Positions 36,972 to 46,103 of a DNA stretch of 64,000 nucleotides are shown piece by piece. The DNA comes from Clostridium cadaveris (GTDB lineage Bacteria > Bacillota > Clostridia > Clostridiales > Clostridiaceae): assembly GCF_020911725.1 (NCBI RefSeq), contig NZ_CP076620.1, positions 934,501 to 998,500 of the forward strand, written 5' to 3'. The translations under genes were made by a program, and so were the position numbers. Numbering within the stretch: the first letter of the stretch is position 1; each line of letters opens with the position of its first letter. The notes beneath the pieces are model-generated. The model had not been told where the DNA came from. It made no database searches and saw only the letters and a list, made by a program, of their open reading frames with translations.

Positions 36972-38831
36972 ATGGGGGACGTTTCATCACAAAGCAGAAA
37001 GGTAGCTCTTGATTTCTGTAAAGAAAGTCTAAATATGACTTTACAAGTTGAAGGCAAAACATGGACTTGGAAAAATGATTATAGACCGTACATGGATACT
37101 AAGCAGGGAAAAATTTATTTTGATGATGCCGTAGATATAATTACTTATCCATGGAATACAGGCATAGGAAGAGGAATACGAACTTCTTATAAGGGATTTA
37201 AAGTAGAGGGGAAAACTATTCCTTTTGAATTTGAAACCGTAGTTTGGGTTGAAAATTCAACAGACGATGTATTTTTTGAACTTATTCCTGTGTGTGAAGA
37301 TGGGATAGATATAGAGGCTATATATTGGCCAGGTCCTATGGAGTTTAGTGAAATAAATCATAAATGGTATACACTTTTGAATTTAAGACAAGGACTTTTG
37401 ATACCAAATGATTGGCCAAATGCTATAGATAAAATTATTTTAAATTCACAGTTTTGTAGTACAGCATCATGTATGCCTTGGTGGGGACAAGTTAAAGAAT
37501 CAGAAGGATATATCGCTATATGCAAAACTCCTTGGGATGCTGCTTATAAAATAGACAAGATACCTGGAGGACCACTTCATATAGGAGTAAAATGGCTTCC
37601 AAGCCTTGGGAAAATATCTTATAAACGTGAGATGAGATTTACTTTTAGAGAAAACTGTGACTATAATGATCTTTGTAAAATTTATAGAACTTATGTGAAA
37701 GAAAATGGACTTTTTGTAACTTTAAAAGAAAAAGCAGCTAAGAATCCGTTGGTAGATAAGCTAATTGGGTCTGCTATAGTTCATAAAGGAATAAAAAAAC
37801 ATGTTGTAGAAGAATCAAGGCAATATAATAAGGAAGACTTATCAAAAAATGATGAGCTTATTCAATTTTCTCATAGAACTGAGCAGATGAAAAAACTTAA
37901 GGAATTAGGAGTAGATAAGGTATATTTCCATCTAGATGGATGGGGAGATCCTGGTTATGATAATAAGCATCCAGATTATCTTCCTCCATGTATAGAAGCG
38001 GGTGGAATAGAAGGTATGAAGGAACTTTCAGATACTATGAAGGATCTTAATTATATGTTTGGTATTCATGATCAATATAGAGATTATTATTTTGATGCCC
38101 CAACTTTTGATAAGGATTTTGCAGTTACAAATATGGATGGAACAGTACCAGAAAATACTTATTGGGATGGTGGACATCAGACTTTCTTATGTGCAAGTCA
38201 AGCTCAGTACTATGTAAAAAGAAATTTTGAGGAGCTTTTCAAAGCTGGAATTCATCTTGAAGGAACTTATTTGGATGTATTTACTTGCAATGAGCTTGAT
38301 GAGTGTAATCACAAATGGCATAGGATGACTAGAAAACAATGTGCAGAGTATAGAAAGTCATGTTTTGACTATTTATTATCAAGAGGAATACTTCCAAGTT
38401 CAGAAGAAGTTGTAGATTGGGCCATGGAAAGCTTAGTTTTTTGTCACTATGCACCATATGATTTTATGCTTGAAAAACCTGATTCTCCCAAAAAGGGAGT
38501 TCCAGTACCTTTATTAAATTTAGTATATCATGATTGTATAATTATTCCATGGCTTATGAGTGATGATGAAGGAAAACAAGACTATAAGCTTTATGCACTT
38601 TTAAATGGTGGTGCTGCATACTTAGATTGTGATAAAGAAGGAGAAGAACTTCATTTGGAAATAGAACGTTATAGAGAAGTTGTTCAGCTTCAAGAATGGG
38701 TTGCAAAGTATGAAATGACAAAGCATGAATTTATAGATGGATCTTATAATAGACAGAAGACTACATTTTCTGATGGAACAGAAGTTACAATTGACTTAGA
38801 GAAGAATAGCTATTATATAAAATACAGATAA
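36972..38831 (+). CDS. Putative intracellular glycoside hydrolase (GH101/GH129/DUF5696-like)
   Basis: A 619-residue soluble protein. An N-terminal beta-rich half (about 1-250) is followed by an apparent (beta/alpha)8 region with VDKVYFHLDGWGDPGYDNKH, FGIHDQYRDYYFDAP, HLEGTYLDVF and LPSSEEVVDWAMESL. These segments are in the style of endo-alpha-N-acetylgalactosaminidase-related enzymes and of DUF5696. Acidic residues at DGWGD, D in TYLDVF and EE in SSEEV could be catalytic. No signal peptide is present, so a cytosolic oligosaccharide is the likely substrate. Assignment is by memory of motifs only. AGGAGG precedes ATG 36972. Confidence 0.6.
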   Translation: MGDVSSQSRKVALDFCKESLNMTLQVEGKTWTWKNDYRPYMDTKQGKIYFDDAVDIITYPWNTGIGRGIRTSYKGFKVEGKTIPFEFETVVWVENSTDDVFFELIPVCEDGIDIEAIYWPGPMEFSEINHKWYTLLNLRQGLLIPNDWPNAIDKIILNSQFCSTASCMPWWGQVKESEGYIAICKTPWDAAYKIDKIPGGPLHIGVKWLPSLGKISYKREMRFTFRENCDYNDLCKIYRTYVKENGLFVTLKEKAAKNPLVDKLIGSAIVHKGIKKHVVEESRQYNKEDLSKNDELIQFSHRTEQMKKLKELGVDKVYFHLDGWGDPGYDNKHPDYLPPCIEAGGIEGMKELSDTMKDLNYMFGIHDQYRDYYFDAPTFDKDFAVTNMDGTVPENTYWDGGHQTFLCASQAQYYVKRNFEELFKAGIHLEGTYLDVFTCNELDECNHKWHRMTRKQCAEYRKSCFDYLLSRGILPSSEEVVDWAMESLVFCHYAPYDFMLEKPDSPKKGVPVPLLNLVYHDCIIIPWLMSDDEGKQDYKLYALLNGGAAYLDCDKEGEELHLEIERYREVVQLQEWVAKYEMTKHEFIDGSYNRQKTTFSDGTEVTIDLEKNSYYIKYR

Positions 38832-38874
38832 AATAAGCTAAATTTTAACAGGTATTTATTTAGTAATCTTAAGT

Positions 38875-38901
38875 TGCAATTTTGGCGATTTATAATATAA
38901 T
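38875..38901 (+). promoter_or_regulatory. Promoter of the M-box transcript
   Basis: TTGCAA (38875-38880), a short 15-bp spacer and TATAAT (38896-38901); an overlapping TATAAT occurs at 38891. Confidence 0.45.
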
Positions 38902-38904
38902 AAT

Positions 38905-39082
38905 TAGTAGGAGATTACAGTTAGGTGAGGCTCCTACAGGGATAAATGCTGCTGCCCCGAAACATGGAGACATGCCAATGGGGTCAACAGGTATGATCGG
39001 ATTAAGGTTTTACTTAACGTAGCTGGCAAAAGCCAAAGCCCTGTAGTGCTAAAACTCAACGATATAATTATAGTTGGATTTT
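38905..39082 (+). promoter_or_regulatory. M-box (ykoK) magnesium riboswitch
   Basis: Conserved M-box segments appear in order: GTTAGGTGAGGCTCCTACA, GGATAAATGCTGCTGCCCCG, GAGACATGCCAATGGGGTCA, ACAGGTATGATCGG, AGCCAAAGCCCTGTAGTGCT and AACTCAACGA. The family senses Mg2+, and high Mg2+ favours the terminator at 39083. The gene it controls encodes an MgtE-like protein. Confidence 0.93.
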
Positions 39083-39117
39083 AGGAGCCTTTATTAGGCT
39101 CCTTTTATATTTTTTTA
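39083..39117 (+). terminator. M-box expression-platform terminator
   Basis: AGGAGCC (83-89) with GGCTCCT (97-103), followed by a long T-run. The left arm can also pair with GGCTCCT inside the aptamer, giving a switch. Confidence 0.8.
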
Positions 39118-39141
39118 AATTTCAAGGTGGTGAATTTTAAA

Positions 39142-39216
39142 ATGGAGGGTGTCCCTCGTATTGAAAAACCAAAACTGAATAATATAACTTTAGAGGGATA
39201 CGTTTTAAAGTTTTAA
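39142..39216 (+). CDS. Short leader ORF (24 codons)
   Basis: An ATG with AAGGTGGTG upstream opens a 24-codon frame beginning MEGVPRIEKPKLNN and ending in Lys-Phe-stop. It lies between the M-box terminator and the downstream gene, and ends five bases before the left arm of the ribosome-site-sequestering hairpin. Translation could affect folding of that hairpin. It may also be spurious. Confidence 0.35.
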   Translation: MEGVPRIEKPKLNNITLEGYVLKF

Positions 39217-39221
39217 GATGT

Positions 39222-39258
39222 GTTATTCCTCTTAAAGTTATGCCGAAGGAGGAATAAC
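39222..39258 (+). promoter_or_regulatory. Shine-Dalgarno-sequestering hairpin
   Basis: GTTATTCCTC (39222-39231) pairs perfectly over ten bases with GAGGAATAAC (39249-39258), which contains the core of the AAGGAGG ribosome site of the gene at 39260. The start codon follows two bases after the stem. This would reduce initiation unless opened. Confidence 0.7.
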
Positions 39259-39259
39259 A

Positions 39260-40525
39260 ATGAAGAAATTAAACGTAGTTTATTTCAGCAGTATTTTAAA
39301 CAAGAAGGTGTATGACGAATTCGATGATTGTATAGGAAAGTTGAAGGATATTTATGTAACAACAGAGGACGGATATCCAAGAGCTATAGGATACAAGATA
39401 AAGAGAGGATCAGAAACTTTTAATCATGAGTTCAAGAATATAGAGTTCCTTGAACTAGATAATGGAAATGTTAAAATACAAGTTAAAGGAGGAAGAGAAA
39501 TCCTTCCAAGAACTTATTCTTATCTTTTATCAAAACACTTAATCGGCAAGGAAATTGTTGATATAAATGGCAAGAAGGTTATAAAAGTAAATGATCTAAG
39601 ATTGGCCTTTGTAGGAGGCGAACTTAAGGTTGTTGCTGTTGACCAAGGTCCATTAGCATTAGGAAGAAAGCTTGGATTTGAATCATTTATGAAATTCCTT
39701 TACAAAATAGTAGGTAAGAGAGAATTTGAATCCATGATAATGTGGGAAGACGTTGAGTCATTGGAGATGATCGACAACAATTTAAAGCTTCAAATTCCAT
39801 TTCAAAAGCTTTCTAAGCTGCATCCAGCAGATTTAGCAGACATATTGGAAGAGATGGATGCTAAATATAGAACTAAGATTTTTGAAAGTCTCGATGAAAA
39901 TTTAGCGGCAGAAACCTTAGAGGAAATAGAACCAAAGGTTCAAGCAGATATAATACAGGCTCTTAGTGAAAGCAAAACTTCAGAGGTGCTTTTAAATATG
40001 TCTAATGATGAAATTGCAGACCTTATAGATGAAGTTGATGAAGAAACTAAGGAAAAAATCTTAACCCACTTAGAGGAAGAAGACTCAAGAGAAATAAAAG
40101 AGCTTATGGCTTATAAGGACGAAACTGTTGGTTCTCTTATGAGTAAAGAGTTTATATCTTTTAATATAGATGTTACAGTGGCAGAAACTATTGATATATT
40201 AAGAGAAATGGAACCTGATGAGGAAATGATGTACTACATTTTTATCGTAGATGATGAAGAAAAACTTCAAGGATTTGTAACACTAAAGGATCTTATAATG
40301 AATAAATCTGATGCAAAACTTGCTGATATAATGGAAAAGGACATTACAACAATAAAAGTTGATGACGATATTGAAGATACTATAGAGATATCCACAAAAT
40401 ATGATTTACTTTCTATACCAGTTGTGGATAAAAGTGATAAATTATGTGGAGTAGTTATACTTCATGATATAGTAGATGAATTTTTAGTACCTATGTGGCA
40501 TAAAAAATTTAAAAGAGTAGGATAA
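39260..40525 (+). CDS. PRC-barrel/MgtE-N/CBS protein (soluble, magnesium-linked)
   Basis: A 421-residue protein with no membrane span. PRC-barrel-like segments occupy about residues 1-165 (two copies, KLNVVYFSSILNKKVYDE and LSKHLIGKEIVDINGKKV). An MgtE N-terminal superhelical domain follows at about 175-280 (LHPADLADILEEMDAKYRTKIFESL), then a CBS pair at about 285-410 (VGSLMSKEFISF, ADIMEKDITTI). The MgtE channel domain is absent. The CBS/MgtE_N part is the Mg2+ sensor of MgtE in other bacteria, so it may gate or modulate a separate transporter. The M-box and SD hairpin control it. Confidence 0.85.
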   Translation: MKKLNVVYFSSILNKKVYDEFDDCIGKLKDIYVTTEDGYPRAIGYKIKRGSETFNHEFKNIEFLELDNGNVKIQVKGGREILPRTYSYLLSKHLIGKEIVDINGKKVIKVNDLRLAFVGGELKVVAVDQGPLALGRKLGFESFMKFLYKIVGKREFESMIMWEDVESLEMIDNNLKLQIPFQKLSKLHPADLADILEEMDAKYRTKIFESLDENLAAETLEEIEPKVQADIIQALSESKTSEVLLNMSNDEIADLIDEVDEETKEKILTHLEEEDSREIKELMAYKDETVGSLMSKEFISFNIDVTVAETIDILREMEPDEEMMYYIFIVDDEEKLQGFVTLKDLIMNKSDAKLADIMEKDITTIKVDDDIEDTIEISTKYDLLSIPVVDKSDKLCGVVILHDIVDEFLVPMWHKKFKRVG

Positions 40526-40528
40526 ATA

Positions 40529-40577
40529 AAAAGTCTTAGATTAACTGGAAAAAACGGGAATATCTAAGGCTTTTTAT
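40529..40577 (+). terminator. Terminator after the MgtE-like gene
   Basis: Stem AAAAGTCTTAGAT/ATCTAAGGCTTTT with a T-rich 3' side. Confidence 0.8.
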
Positions 40578-40689
40578 TTACAAAAAATATTAAAAAATAA
40601 TTTTTTTTAGAATAAATCCTTTTTTTTCACAATTTATGGCTGGCAAGCATATTATAAATTATTCTATTAAAGTAAAGGAGATAGTTACA

Positions 40690-42054
40690 ATGCTTGAAAC
40701 AGCAGTAGTTTTAACACCAATTCATTTTGTATATCTCATAGGAGTAATAGTCATACTTGGGCTTATGATAATGAGAAAAGATGCACCATTACCTTGTTTG
40801 ATATTTCTATTTATAATTGGAGTGCTAGCAACTAATAGTATAGTTGGAGGAGTACAATCCGTATTCAATTCTGTTGTATATGCTGGTGCTACATTTATGG
40901 ATATTATAATAACTATAGCATTAATTTCAGCTTTATCTAAATGCCTGTCGGATATAGGAAGTGATGGGATTTTAATATCGCCTATGCTTAAAATCATGAA
41001 AACACCTAAGAAAGCCTTTTGGATTATAGGTATTTCTATGTCTATTTTTGCTCTTTTCTTTTGGCCATCTCCAGCATCAGCTTTAATTGGGGCTATAATG
41101 CTTCCAGTTGCATTAGCCACAGGGATAACACCTTTAGCAGCAGCAGCAGCTATGAACCTGTTTGGACACGGTATTGCTCTAAGTGGAGATTTTGTTATAC
41201 AAGGAGCACCTAGTGTATCAGCAGCAGCCGCTGGGATATTACCAACAGATATAATGTCTCAAGGATTTCCTCTATTTGCAGTTATGGCTGTAGTAACAGT
41301 GGTAGCAGGGTACTTCTTTAATAAAAAAGACATGAATAAAAAAGAAGAAACTACGAACAAAAAAATGGATAAAAAAGAAGTTACTAAAGCAGCTAAAGTA
41401 ACAGCTATATTAACTCCAGTGACTTTTATCATATCTATAATTACAATACTTGCATTGAAATTAAAAGGTGGAGAAGCCACAGCTTTAATAGTTGGGGCAG
41501 CTATATTTATAATGTGTATAGGAACAATACTGAACTACAAAAAAGAAGCCTTTGATAAAATAACCGAATATATAAATTACGGCTTCCTATTTGGTATGAA
41601 AGTATTTGCCCCTGTAATAATTATAGCAGCATTCTTTTTCTTGGGTGGAGATAGCATTACTAAAATATTAGGAGAGCAGTTTAAATCAGGATTAATGAAT
41701 GATTGGGCTTTATGGATTGCCCAAAATGCACCTGTAAATAAATATATAGCTGCAGCTGTTCAGTTAGTAGTTGGAGGATTGACAGGGCTTGACGGATCTG
41801 GTTTTTCAGGACTTCCATTAACAGGGTCCCTTGCAGCAACTTTTGGAGGTATAGTAGGAGGTTCCATACCAGTATTTGCGGCTTTAGGTCAGATATCAGC
41901 TATATGGGTTGGAGGCGGAACAATAATTCCTTGGGGATTAATATCTGTAGCTGCAATTTGTAATGTTGATCCTGTTGAATTAGCAAGGAGAAACTTTAAA
42001 CCTGTTATGATTGGACTTGGAGCCACGTTAATAGTTACTTGGCTTATACTATAG
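40690..42054 (+). CDS. Putative ion-transporter-superfamily permease
   Basis: A 454-residue membrane protein with about 12 spans, split by a lysine-rich cytoplasmic loop (KKDMNKKEETTNKKMDKK) between two halves. The glycine-, alanine- and serine-rich segments FWPSPASALIGAIMLP and GLDGSGFSGLPLTGS look like the re-entrant hairpins of the IT/anion permease fold. Substrate is unknown; asnB starting 13 bp after its stop hints at a carboxylate or amino acid such as aspartate. ATG 40690 follows AAAGGAG; the earlier ATG at 40636 has no site. Confidence 0.75.
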   Translation: MLETAVVLTPIHFVYLIGVIVILGLMIMRKDAPLPCLIFLFIIGVLATNSIVGGVQSVFNSVVYAGATFMDIIITIALISALSKCLSDIGSDGILISPMLKIMKTPKKAFWIIGISMSIFALFFWPSPASALIGAIMLPVALATGITPLAAAAAMNLFGHGIALSGDFVIQGAPSVSAAAAGILPTDIMSQGFPLFAVMAVVTVVAGYFFNKKDMNKKEETTNKKMDKKEVTKAAKVTAILTPVTFIISIITILALKLKGGEATALIVGAAIFIMCIGTILNYKKEAFDKITEYINYGFLFGMKVFAPVIIIAAFFFLGGDSITKILGEQFKSGLMNDWALWIAQNAPVNKYIAAAVQLVVGGLTGLDGSGFSGLPLTGSLAATFGGIVGGSIPVFAALGQISAIWVGGGTIIPWGLISVAAICNVDPVELARRNFKPVMIGLGATLIVTWLIL

Positions 42055-42066
42055 GAGGTGAAGTAT

Positions 42067-43923
42067 ATGTGCGGAATTGCAGGTTTTTTTAATGTTCATC
42101 AAAATTATAAAAAGGTACCGCTAAAATGGGAAAATATTTTACTAAATATGAGGGAAAGTTTAGATAGAAGAGGTCCTGATGATCACGGAGAGTTTTTATC
42201 TAAAACGGTAGCTCTTGCCCATGCAAGATTATCTATAATAGATTTAACAACTGGAAGACAACCAATTGTAAAGACCATTGATGGAAACACTTATGCAATA
42301 GTTTATAATGGAGAACTTTATAATACAGAAGAAATTAAAAGTGATCTTACATTAAGAGGATGGAAATTTGAGACAAAGACAGATACTGAAGCTATACTCT
42401 GCAGCTTTATAGAATATGGACCAGATTTTGTTGAGAAGCTAAATGGAATATTTGCTTTTGCTATATGGTCAGAAAAAGATAATAAGATTTATTTATATAG
42501 AGATAGATTTGGAATAAAGCCTCTATTCTATACTATATTTGGAGAAACTGTAATATTTGGATCTGAAATAAAAGCCTTGTTCAGATATCCAGGGATAAAA
42601 GCACAGTTAGATAAGACAGGATTAAATGAAATTTTTGCTATGGGACCTGCAAAGACTCCAGGCATTGGTGTATTTAAAAATATATATGAAGTGCTTCCAG
42701 CTAACTATATTATATTTTCTAATGATGCTCCAAAGGAAATACAATATTGGACTTTAGAGAGTAAACCTCACACAGACAGCTATGAAGAAACTGTAGAAAA
42801 GACTTCTTTTCTTGTAACGGATTCAATAAAGAGACAAATGATTTCTGATATTCCTATATGTACTTTTTTGTCTGGTGGAATAGATAGCAGCATAGTATCA
42901 TCAGTTTGTGCCAACGAATTAAGAAAGAAGGGAATACAACTAAATACTTTTTCTTTTGATTTTGTAGATAACAATAAATATTTTAAATCAAATGCATTCC
43001 AACCAGAAATGGATAGACCTTGGGTAGATAAGATGGTTTCTTATCTTAAAACAAATCATATATATTTGGAATGTGACAATATTGAATTAGCAGACTATCT
43101 ATATAAAGCAGTTGATGCTAAGGATCTTCCTGGAATGGCAGATGTGGATTCATCTTTATTATATTTTTGTTCCAAGGTAAAAGAGTACAATACTGTTACA
43201 CTTACTGGAGAATGTGCTGATGAGATTTTTGGTGGATATCCTTGGTTCCATAAAAAAGAAAGTTTTGAAGCAAATACTTTTCCATGGACAAGAAATATAG
43301 ATATTAGAAAAGCGCTTTTATCAGATGATATTGTAAATGAATTGGATATAGATGAGTATATTCAAAGAAGGTATGATGAATCTGTAAAGGAAACTCCCCT
43401 TTTAGAAGGTGAAAATGCCACTGAAAATAGGAGAAGAGAAATAGCTTATTTGAATTTGCGTTGGTTTATGGCAACATTGCTTAACAGAATGGATAGAACA
43501 AGCATGTATTCTGGGCTTGAAGCTAGAGTTCCTTACGCAGACCATAGAATTGTAGAATATATATGGAATGTTCCTTGGAATATGAAGTGCAGAGATGGTG
43601 TTGTAAAAGGATTATTAAGAGATAGTGCTAAAGGACTCCTTCCAGATGATGTTTTATATAGAAAGAAGAGTCCTTATCCAAAGACTTACAACCCTAACTA
43701 TGAAAAATTATTAGGGGAAAGACTGATGACTGTATTGAATAATTTATCATCCCCAATTAATTCTTTAATAGACAAGGAGAAGGTAGTAAAATTTATAAAT
43801 ACACCTTCGGATTATGGAAAGCCATGGTATGGACAACTTATGGCTGGTCCTCAAATGATTGCTTATATGCTTCAAGTGAATTATTGGCTTGAAAAATACA
43901 ATATTGATATAGTTAATTCTTAA
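42067..43923 (+). CDS. asnB: Asparagine synthase (glutamine-hydrolysing)
   Basis: Makes asparagine from aspartate, ATP and glutamine. The 618-residue protein starts MCGIAGFF, whose Cys2 is the glutaminase nucleophile; this fixes the start at ATG 42067 rather than GTG 42058 (AGGAGG at 42053). It shows RRGPDDHG, YNGELYN and the PP-loop LSGGIDSSIV of the synthetase domain, then GECADEIFGGYPW and LLNRMDRTSMYSGLEARVP. Length fits AsnB. It directly follows the permease gene. Confidence 0.96.
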   Translation: MCGIAGFFNVHQNYKKVPLKWENILLNMRESLDRRGPDDHGEFLSKTVALAHARLSIIDLTTGRQPIVKTIDGNTYAIVYNGELYNTEEIKSDLTLRGWKFETKTDTEAILCSFIEYGPDFVEKLNGIFAFAIWSEKDNKIYLYRDRFGIKPLFYTIFGETVIFGSEIKALFRYPGIKAQLDKTGLNEIFAMGPAKTPGIGVFKNIYEVLPANYIIFSNDAPKEIQYWTLESKPHTDSYEETVEKTSFLVTDSIKRQMISDIPICTFLSGGIDSSIVSSVCANELRKKGIQLNTFSFDFVDNNKYFKSNAFQPEMDRPWVDKMVSYLKTNHIYLECDNIELADYLYKAVDAKDLPGMADVDSSLLYFCSKVKEYNTVTLTGECADEIFGGYPWFHKKESFEANTFPWTRNIDIRKALLSDDIVNELDIDEYIQRRYDESVKETPLLEGENATENRRREIAYLNLRWFMATLLNRMDRTSMYSGLEARVPYADHRIVEYIWNVPWNMKCRDGVVKGLLRDSAKGLLPDDVLYRKKSPYPKTYNPNYEKLLGERLMTVLNNLSSPINSLIDKEKVVKFINTPSDYGKPWYGQLMAGPQMIAYMLQVNYWLEKYNIDIVNS

Positions 43924-43932
43924 GTTTTTTCT

Positions 43933-43961
43933 AAAAAAGGTGTGAAATTCACGCCTTTTTT
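43933..43961 (+). terminator. asnB terminator
   Basis: Stem AAAAAAGGTGTGAA/TTCACGCCTTTTTT with T-run. Confidence 0.85.
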
Positions 43962-44002
43962 ATACGAAGATTCAATAAAAAAAACTTTTTTGTAAAAAGT
44001 AG

Positions 44003-44030
44003 TTTACAAATTAAATATTTCGAATATAAT
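44003..44030 (+). promoter_or_regulatory. Promoter of the cysK T-box transcript
   Basis: TTTACA (44003-44008), 16-bp spacer, TATAAT (44025-44030). Confidence 0.65.
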
Positions 44031-44034
44031 ATAA

Positions 44035-44323
44035 CTATGAACTAATTCAGAGTAAAACACTAGGAAATACTATGACAAAGGAAAGTAGGATAAAGGAAGA
44101 TAACAGAGAGGAAGGGATGGTGAAAGCCTTCTATCTAGAATTTATTTGAAGTGCCCTTTTGAGTAGAAAGCCGAAATTTTCAGTAGGCTTCTCCGGATTG
44201 GCCCGTTACAGCCATATGACATGATAGTGTCAGAATTTAAGTGGGATTTTATATCCAAATAGGGTGGAACCGCGGAGTACATAATCTTCGTCTCTAATTA
44301 TGAAAAGAGACGGAGTTTTTTTT
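44035..44323 (+). promoter_or_regulatory. T-box leader of cysK-cysE (Cys-specific)
   Basis: The leader contains the T-box motif AGGGTGGAACCGCGG (44261-44275) and a terminator stem CTTCGTCTCT/AGAGACGGAG (44286-44315) followed by a long T-run. The specifier region reads GAAGTGCCC with TGC at 44152-44154, a cysteine codon, in agreement with the downstream cysteine genes. Uncharged tRNA-Cys should turn the operon on. Confidence 0.9.
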
Positions 44324-44387
44324 GTATCTAAATTTAGGACATTTAATACAATTGATATTAAAAATCAAATTTCAAGGAGGGATTTAT

Positions 44388-45293
44388 ATGATATATAAAT
44401 CAGTTTTAAACATGATAGGCAATACACCTTTATTGCAATTAAAAACAGAAGAAGGAATGGCAAAGGTCTATATCAAACTAGAAAACTTCAATCCAGCAGG
44501 AAGTATAAAAGACAGAGCTGCCTTGGGAATGATTGAAAAGGCAGAAGCTGATGGTAGGCTTAAAAATGGATCAGTTATTGTAGAACCTACTAGTGGAAAC
44601 ACAGGTATAGGATTAGCTATGATAGGGAGACTTAAGGGATATAGAGTAATAATAATTATGCCAGATACTATGAGTTTAGAAAGAAGAAATATGATAAAGG
44701 CTTATGGTGCAGAACTTATTCTTACACCAGGAAAGCAAGGTATGAAAGGTGCAATAGAAAAGGCCAAGCAATTGGTAGAAGAAAATGATAACTTTTTTAT
44801 GCCAAATCAGTTTGCTAATGAGGCTAATCCACAAAAGCATTATGAAACCACTGGAGAAGAGATATTGAAAGATTTACCAGAGATTGATGCTTTTGTAGCG
44901 GGAGTTGGTACTGGAGGAACATTAATAGGCGTAGGAAAATACCTTAAAGAAAATAAGGAAGGTGTAAAAGTATATGGAGTTGAACCTTATAGTTCATCTG
45001 TATTAAATGGAGAAATGCCAGGACCACATAAGATACAAGGTATAGGAGCAGGATTCATACCAGACATTTATAATGAGGAATTTGTTGATGATGTTTTTAG
45101 AGTTAAGGATGATGAGGCAATAGAAGCAGCAAGAAATACAGCAAGGGAAAATGGAATGTTAATTGGTATTTCTGCAGGAGCTAATGTGTCTGCTGCTATA
45201 GAACTTGCAAAAGTATTAGGAGAAGGAAAAACTATTGTTACAGTAGCTCCAGATGGAGGAGAAAAATATTTATCTACAGGACTTTACGATTAA
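44388..45293 (+). CDS. cysK: Cysteine synthase (O-acetylserine sulfhydrylase)
   Basis: PLP enzyme making cysteine from O-acetylserine and sulfide. The 301-residue protein shows the PLP lysine in NPAGSIKDRAALGM, the substrate loop EPTSGNTGIGLAM, the PLP phosphate loop GVGTGGTLIGVGKYLK and GISAGANVSAAI. Length is normal for CysK. ATG 44388 follows AAGGAGG; the frame from 44322 starts in the T-box terminator region. cysE follows 30 bp later. Confidence 0.96.
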   Translation: MIYKSVLNMIGNTPLLQLKTEEGMAKVYIKLENFNPAGSIKDRAALGMIEKAEADGRLKNGSVIVEPTSGNTGIGLAMIGRLKGYRVIIIMPDTMSLERRNMIKAYGAELILTPGKQGMKGAIEKAKQLVEENDNFFMPNQFANEANPQKHYETTGEEILKDLPEIDAFVAGVGTGGTLIGVGKYLKENKEGVKVYGVEPYSSSVLNGEMPGPHKIQGIGAGFIPDIYNEEFVDDVFRVKDDEAIEAARNTARENGMLIGISAGANVSAAIELAKVLGEGKTIVTVAPDGGEKYLSTGLYD

Positions 45294-45322
45294 AATAAAT
45301 GAAATAAGTGGGAGGAGAGGAA

Positions 45323-45895
45323 ATGAAAATGCTAATATATGATATAAAAAATGTACTAAAAAAGGATCCAGCAGCTAGAAATTTTTTAGAAGTTCTCCTG
45401 CTATATCCAACAATACATGCTCTTATTATATATAGAATAGCTCATGTGTTTTATAAACTAAACCTAAAATTTATAGCTAGACTTTTATCTCAAATAGGGA
45501 GGTTTTTTACAGGTATAGAAATACACCCGGGGGCTGTCATAGGAAAAGGATTATTTATAGATCATGGAATGGGAGTTGTCATAGGTGAAACTGCTGAAAT
45601 TGGTGATAACGTGACAATGTATCATGGATCAACTTTAGGAGGCACAGGAAAGGATACTGGAAAGAGACATCCTACTGTAAAAGATGAAGTGATAATAGGG
45701 GCTGGGGCAAAGATTTTGGGACCAATAACTATTGGAAAAGGTTCAAAGGTTGGAGCAAACTCTGTAGTATTAAAACCTGTTCCTGATTATGCAACAGCTG
45801 TCGGTATACCAGCTAGAAATATTCTAAAAAAACAATGTGACATAATAGAGATAGAGGATTATAAAGGCAGAAAAAAGAACCCTTATAATGAATAA
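45323..45895 (+). CDS. cysE: Serine O-acetyltransferase
   Basis: Makes O-acetylserine from serine and acetyl-CoA, the substrate of CysK. The 190-residue protein has the N-terminal helical SATase region ([28 protein letters not shown]) and left-handed beta-helix hexapeptides including [21 protein letters not shown] and [23 protein letters not shown] 45323 follows GGAGGAGAGG. It shares the T-box with cysK, placing both steps under one cysteine signal. Confidence 0.95.
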   Translation: MKMLIYDIKNVLKKDPAARNFLEVLLLYPTIHALIIYRIAHVFYKLNLKFIARLLSQIGRFFTGIEIHPGAVIGKGLFIDHGMGVVIGETAEIGDNVTMYHGSTLGGTGKDTGKRHPTVKDEVIIGAGAKILGPITIGKGSKVGANSVVLKPVPDYATAVGIPARNILKKQCDIIEIEDYKGRKKNPYNE

Positions 45896-45913
45896 ATAGA
45901 TTGTTTGATAAAG

Positions 45914-45984
45914 ATAGTCAAAATGATTAAAGTATTAGTATAACTATATACTAATTAACTTAATCATAAATGACTATTTTTTAT
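45914..45984 (+). terminator. cysK-cysE terminator
   Basis: A long imperfect inverted repeat (outer arms ATAGTCA and TGACTAT, inner TTAGTATA/TATACTAA) followed by TTTTTTATT. It lies at the transition from core genes to the conjugative element. Confidence 0.75.
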
Positions 45985-46103
45985 TGGAAATTTATAATTT
46001 AATATTTTATGAATAATATGAAAATATTTTATGACTAAAATATTGAATTTTCCACACTAACGGTATGGGCGAACTATATTCTTTTTTAGATAAGGAGGTC
46101 AAT

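Noticed and set aside
45900-46100. Left attachment site of the element
   Set aside because: The long inverted repeat here has a T-run and behaves like the cysE terminator. No direct repeat could be compared because the right end is outside the window.
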